Below the pieces are notes generated by a model. That model saw only the letters and a program-made list of their open reading frames with translations, searched no databases and had not been told where the DNA came from. Below, in pieces: positions 62,099 to 64,000 of a stretch of DNA of 64,000 nt; the first letter of the stretch is position 1, and the number at the start of each line of letters is the position of its first letter. Source of the DNA: Photorhabdus cinerea. GTDB taxonomy: Bacteria; Pseudomonadota; Gammaproteobacteria; Enterobacterales; Enterobacteriaceae. The position numbers and the translations under genes are program-made. Location: the NCBI RefSeq assembly GCF_011189575.1, contig NZ_PUJW01000016.1, positions 1 to 64,000 on the forward strand, given 5' to 3'.

Positions 62099-64000
62099 AT
62101 GTCAGGTTGGCGTAAAATATATTATAAATTATTGAATTTACCACTAAAAATACTGGTAAAGAGCAAACTTATTCCTACAGATCCCATCACTGAATTGCGG
62201 CTCGATACTACACGTCCAATCTTGTACGTGTTGCCGTATCACTCCAAAGCAGACTTACTGACATTACGTCAGCAATGCCTGGAGCAGGATCTGCCAGACC
62301 CTTTAAATCCACTGGAGGTAGGTGACACTGAACTTCCCGGTTATGTTTTTATTGATAATGGCCCACGCGTATTCCGTTATTACGCACCAAAGCAAGAATC
62401 TGTAAAAATTTTCCATGCTTATCTGGATTTGCATCGCAATAATCCAAACCTGGATATTCAGATGCTGCCAGTTTCTGTCATGTTTGGCCGTTCACCCGGA
62501 CGTGAAGGGCAAAGCACCCCATACCTACGGTTGCTGAATGGTATCCAGAAATTCTTTGCCATTCTCTGGCTAGGCCGGGATAGTTTCGTACGTTTTTCAA
62601 ACACAGTATCTCTGCGCTATATGGCGACTGAGCATGGTACTGACAAGACAATTGCCCATAAACTGGCTCGTGTGGCACGGATGCACTATTCTCGTCAGCG
62701 TCTGGCGGCAGTAGGTCCGCGCCTACCTGTCCGTCAAGAGCTGTTTAATAAGTTATTGGCGTCGAAAGCAATAGAAAAAGCCGTCTCCGATGAGGTTCGT
62801 ACCAAGAAAATCTCACATGAGAAAGCTCAGCAGAATGCTATCAACATCATGGAAGAGATTGCTGCTAATTTTTCTTATGAAACTCTACGACTGTCAGGAC
62901 GCGTACTCGGTTGGACCTGGAACCGTCTGTATCAGGGGATCAACGTTCACAATGCTGAGCGGGTCCGTCGTCTGGCACAGGACGGCCACGAATTGGTTTA
63001 TGCCCCCTGCCACCGTAGCCATATGGATTATCTGCTACTTTCCTATGTACTCTATCATCAAGGCTTGGTGCCGCCACATATCGCCGCAGGCATCAACCTG
63101 AATTTCTGGCCGGCAGGACCAATATTCCGCCGTTTGGGTGCATTCTTTATCCGTCGTACTTTCAAAGGTAACAAACTCTACTCCACGATATTCCGTGAAT
63201 ATCTGGGTGAGTTATTTGCACGCGGTTATTCTGTCGAATACTTTATGGAAGGCGGTCGTTCCCGAACTGGTCGTTTGCTCGATCCCAAAACGGGTACCCT
63301 GACCATGACGTTACAAGCGTTGTTGAGAGGTGAATCACGCCCAATCACGATCATTCCAATTTATATCGGTTACGAACACGTGATGGAAGTTGCTACCTAC
63401 GCTAAAGAACTGCGGGGCGCAACTAAAGAAAAAGAAGGCTTTTTCCAGATGATACGTGGTTTACGTAAACTTCGTAATCTGGGGCAAGGCTATGTGAACT
63501 TTGGCGAACCTATCCCGCTGATCCAATACCTTAATTACCATGTTCCTGACTGGCGCGACTCTATTGATCCAATAGAATTCCAGCGTCCAGAATGGGTTAC
63601 CCCAACAGTCGGCAAACTGGCCGGGGAAATTATGGTGAACATCAACAATGCTGCTGCCGCTAATGCAATCAACCTGTGCGCAACCGCTCTGCTTTCGTCA
63701 CGTCAGCGAGCACTTACTCGTGAGCAATTGATTGAGCAACTGGATTGTTATATACAATTCATGCGCAACTCGCCTTATGCTGCCGATGTCACTATACCAA
63801 ATAAAACCGCAGAAGAATTGTTAGAACACGCTCTGCAAATGGATAAATTCGAGGTAGACAAAGATAGTATGGGCGATATCATCATTCTGCCACGTGACCG
63901 TGCAGTTTTGATGACCTACTACCGCAACAATATCCATCACTTATTGGTACTGCCAGCGCTGATTGCCAGCATTGTTATTCATCATCGCCGTATTAACCGT
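62099..64000 (+). CDS. plsB: glycerol-3-phosphate acyltransferase PlsB (partial, cut by window end)
   Basis: First committed step of phospholipid synthesis: acyl transfer to sn-glycerol-3-phosphate at the inner membrane. From ATG 62099 (MSGWRKIYYKLL) the frame stays open to the last base, 634 codons. The acyltransferase motif HX4D is CHRSHMDYLLL (about 306), followed by FMEGGRSRTGRL and ITIIPIYIGYEHVM. E. coli PlsB has 807 residues, so about 170 are outside the window. It diverges from dgkA. Confidence 0.96.
   Translation, partial: MSGWRKIYYKLLNLPLKILVKSKLIPTDPITELRLDTTRPILYVLPYHSKADLLTLRQQCLEQDLPDPLNPLEVGDTELPGYVFIDNGPRVFRYYAPKQESVKIFHAYLDLHRNNPNLDIQMLPVSVMFGRSPGREGQSTPYLRLLNGIQKFFAILWLGRDSFVRFSNTVSLRYMATEHGTDKTIAHKLARVARMHYSRQRLAAVGPRLPVRQELFNKLLASKAIEKAVSDEVRTKKISHEKAQQNAINIMEEIAANFSYETLRLSGRVLGWTWNRLYQGINVHNAERVRRLAQDGHELVYAPCHRSHMDYLLLSYVLYHQGLVPPHIAAGINLNFWPAGPIFRRLGAFFIRRTFKGNKLYSTIFREYLGELFARGYSVEYFMEGGRSRTGRLLDPKTGTLTMTLQALLRGESRPITIIPIYIGYEHVMEVATYAKELRGATKEKEGFFQMIRGLRKLRNLGQGYVNFGEPIPLIQYLNYHVPDWRDSIDPIEFQRPEWVTPTVGKLAGEIMVNINNAAAANAINLCATALLSSRQRALTREQLIEQLDCYIQFMRNSPYAADVTIPNKTAEELLEHALQMDKFEVDKDSMGDIIILPRDRAVLMTYYRNNIHHLLVLPALIASIVIHHRRINR

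Overview
The window reads as a chromosomal segment of an AT-rich enteric gammaproteobacterium of the Photorhabdus/Xenorhabdus group, most likely Photorhabdus. The evidence is the Enterobacterales-type gene order, protein lengths within a few residues of the E. coli orthologues in almost every core gene, five 127-bp ERIC-type repeats, and remnants of phage tail and bacteriocin genes. The genus call is inference from synteny and style; no species marker is present.

Layout. (1) 1-4.2 kb: an rrn P1/P2 promoter running off the left edge, preceded by hemG, trkH, yigZ and pepQ, all on the minus strand. (2) 4.4-7.9 kb: fadBA with a FadR operator and a terminator. (3) 7.9-18.3 kb: respiratory quinone, Tat and haem block (fre, ubiD, rfaH, hemB, tatCBA, ubiB, ubiJ, ubiE, rmuC). 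(4) 18.4-26.8 kb: a DedA protein, a PTP-like phosphatase, udp with a CRP/CytR-type promoter, pcp, a Tat-exported intradiol-dioxygenase-like protein, and metE/metR with MetJ boxes between them. (5) 27-34.5 kb: transporters (yjcE, ghxP, an MFS permease, a TauE/SafE permease) and the Kdo phosphoethanolamine transferase eptB. (6) 34.5-38.7 kb: an AT-rich desert with one orphan small protein, then a formaldehyde-detoxification operon whose repressor gene frmR survives only as a relic. (7) 38.7-49.5 kb: ssb/uvrA with a shared SOS box, psuKG, a decayed colicin E3-type toxin-immunity module, then tyrB, alr and dnaB. (8) 49.6-59.7 kb: an accessory stretch with a qor gene cut by an IS605-type remnant, dusA, an unrecognised four-gene operon, an Nlp-type regulator, a broken tail-fibre gene with its assembly gene, a Tat-exported FMN oxidase, a YceI protein and a DUF1266 membrane protein. 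(9) 59.9-64 kb: zur, lexA with tandem SOS boxes, dgkA, and plsB running off the right edge.

How the genes fit together: ubiE/ubiJ/ubiB/ubiD serve ubiquinone synthesis. HemG uses quinone as electron acceptor and HemB makes porphobilinogen, so haem and quinone genes are interleaved. TatABC would export the two Tat-signal proteins encoded here (22.4-23.2 kb and 56.7-57.8 kb). LexA controls itself and, from the operator seen, uvrA. PlsB and DgkA share membrane-lipid metabolism and are divergent neighbours, as in E. coli.

The most interesting material lies outside the obvious genes: the colicin E3-like relic (about 45.0-45.5 kb), the frmR relic with its start codon lost (36.3 kb), ERIC elements inserted in the uvrA leader and inside a tail-fibre gene, and the unassigned regulator/membrane protein/VOC operon at 51.8-53.9 kb.
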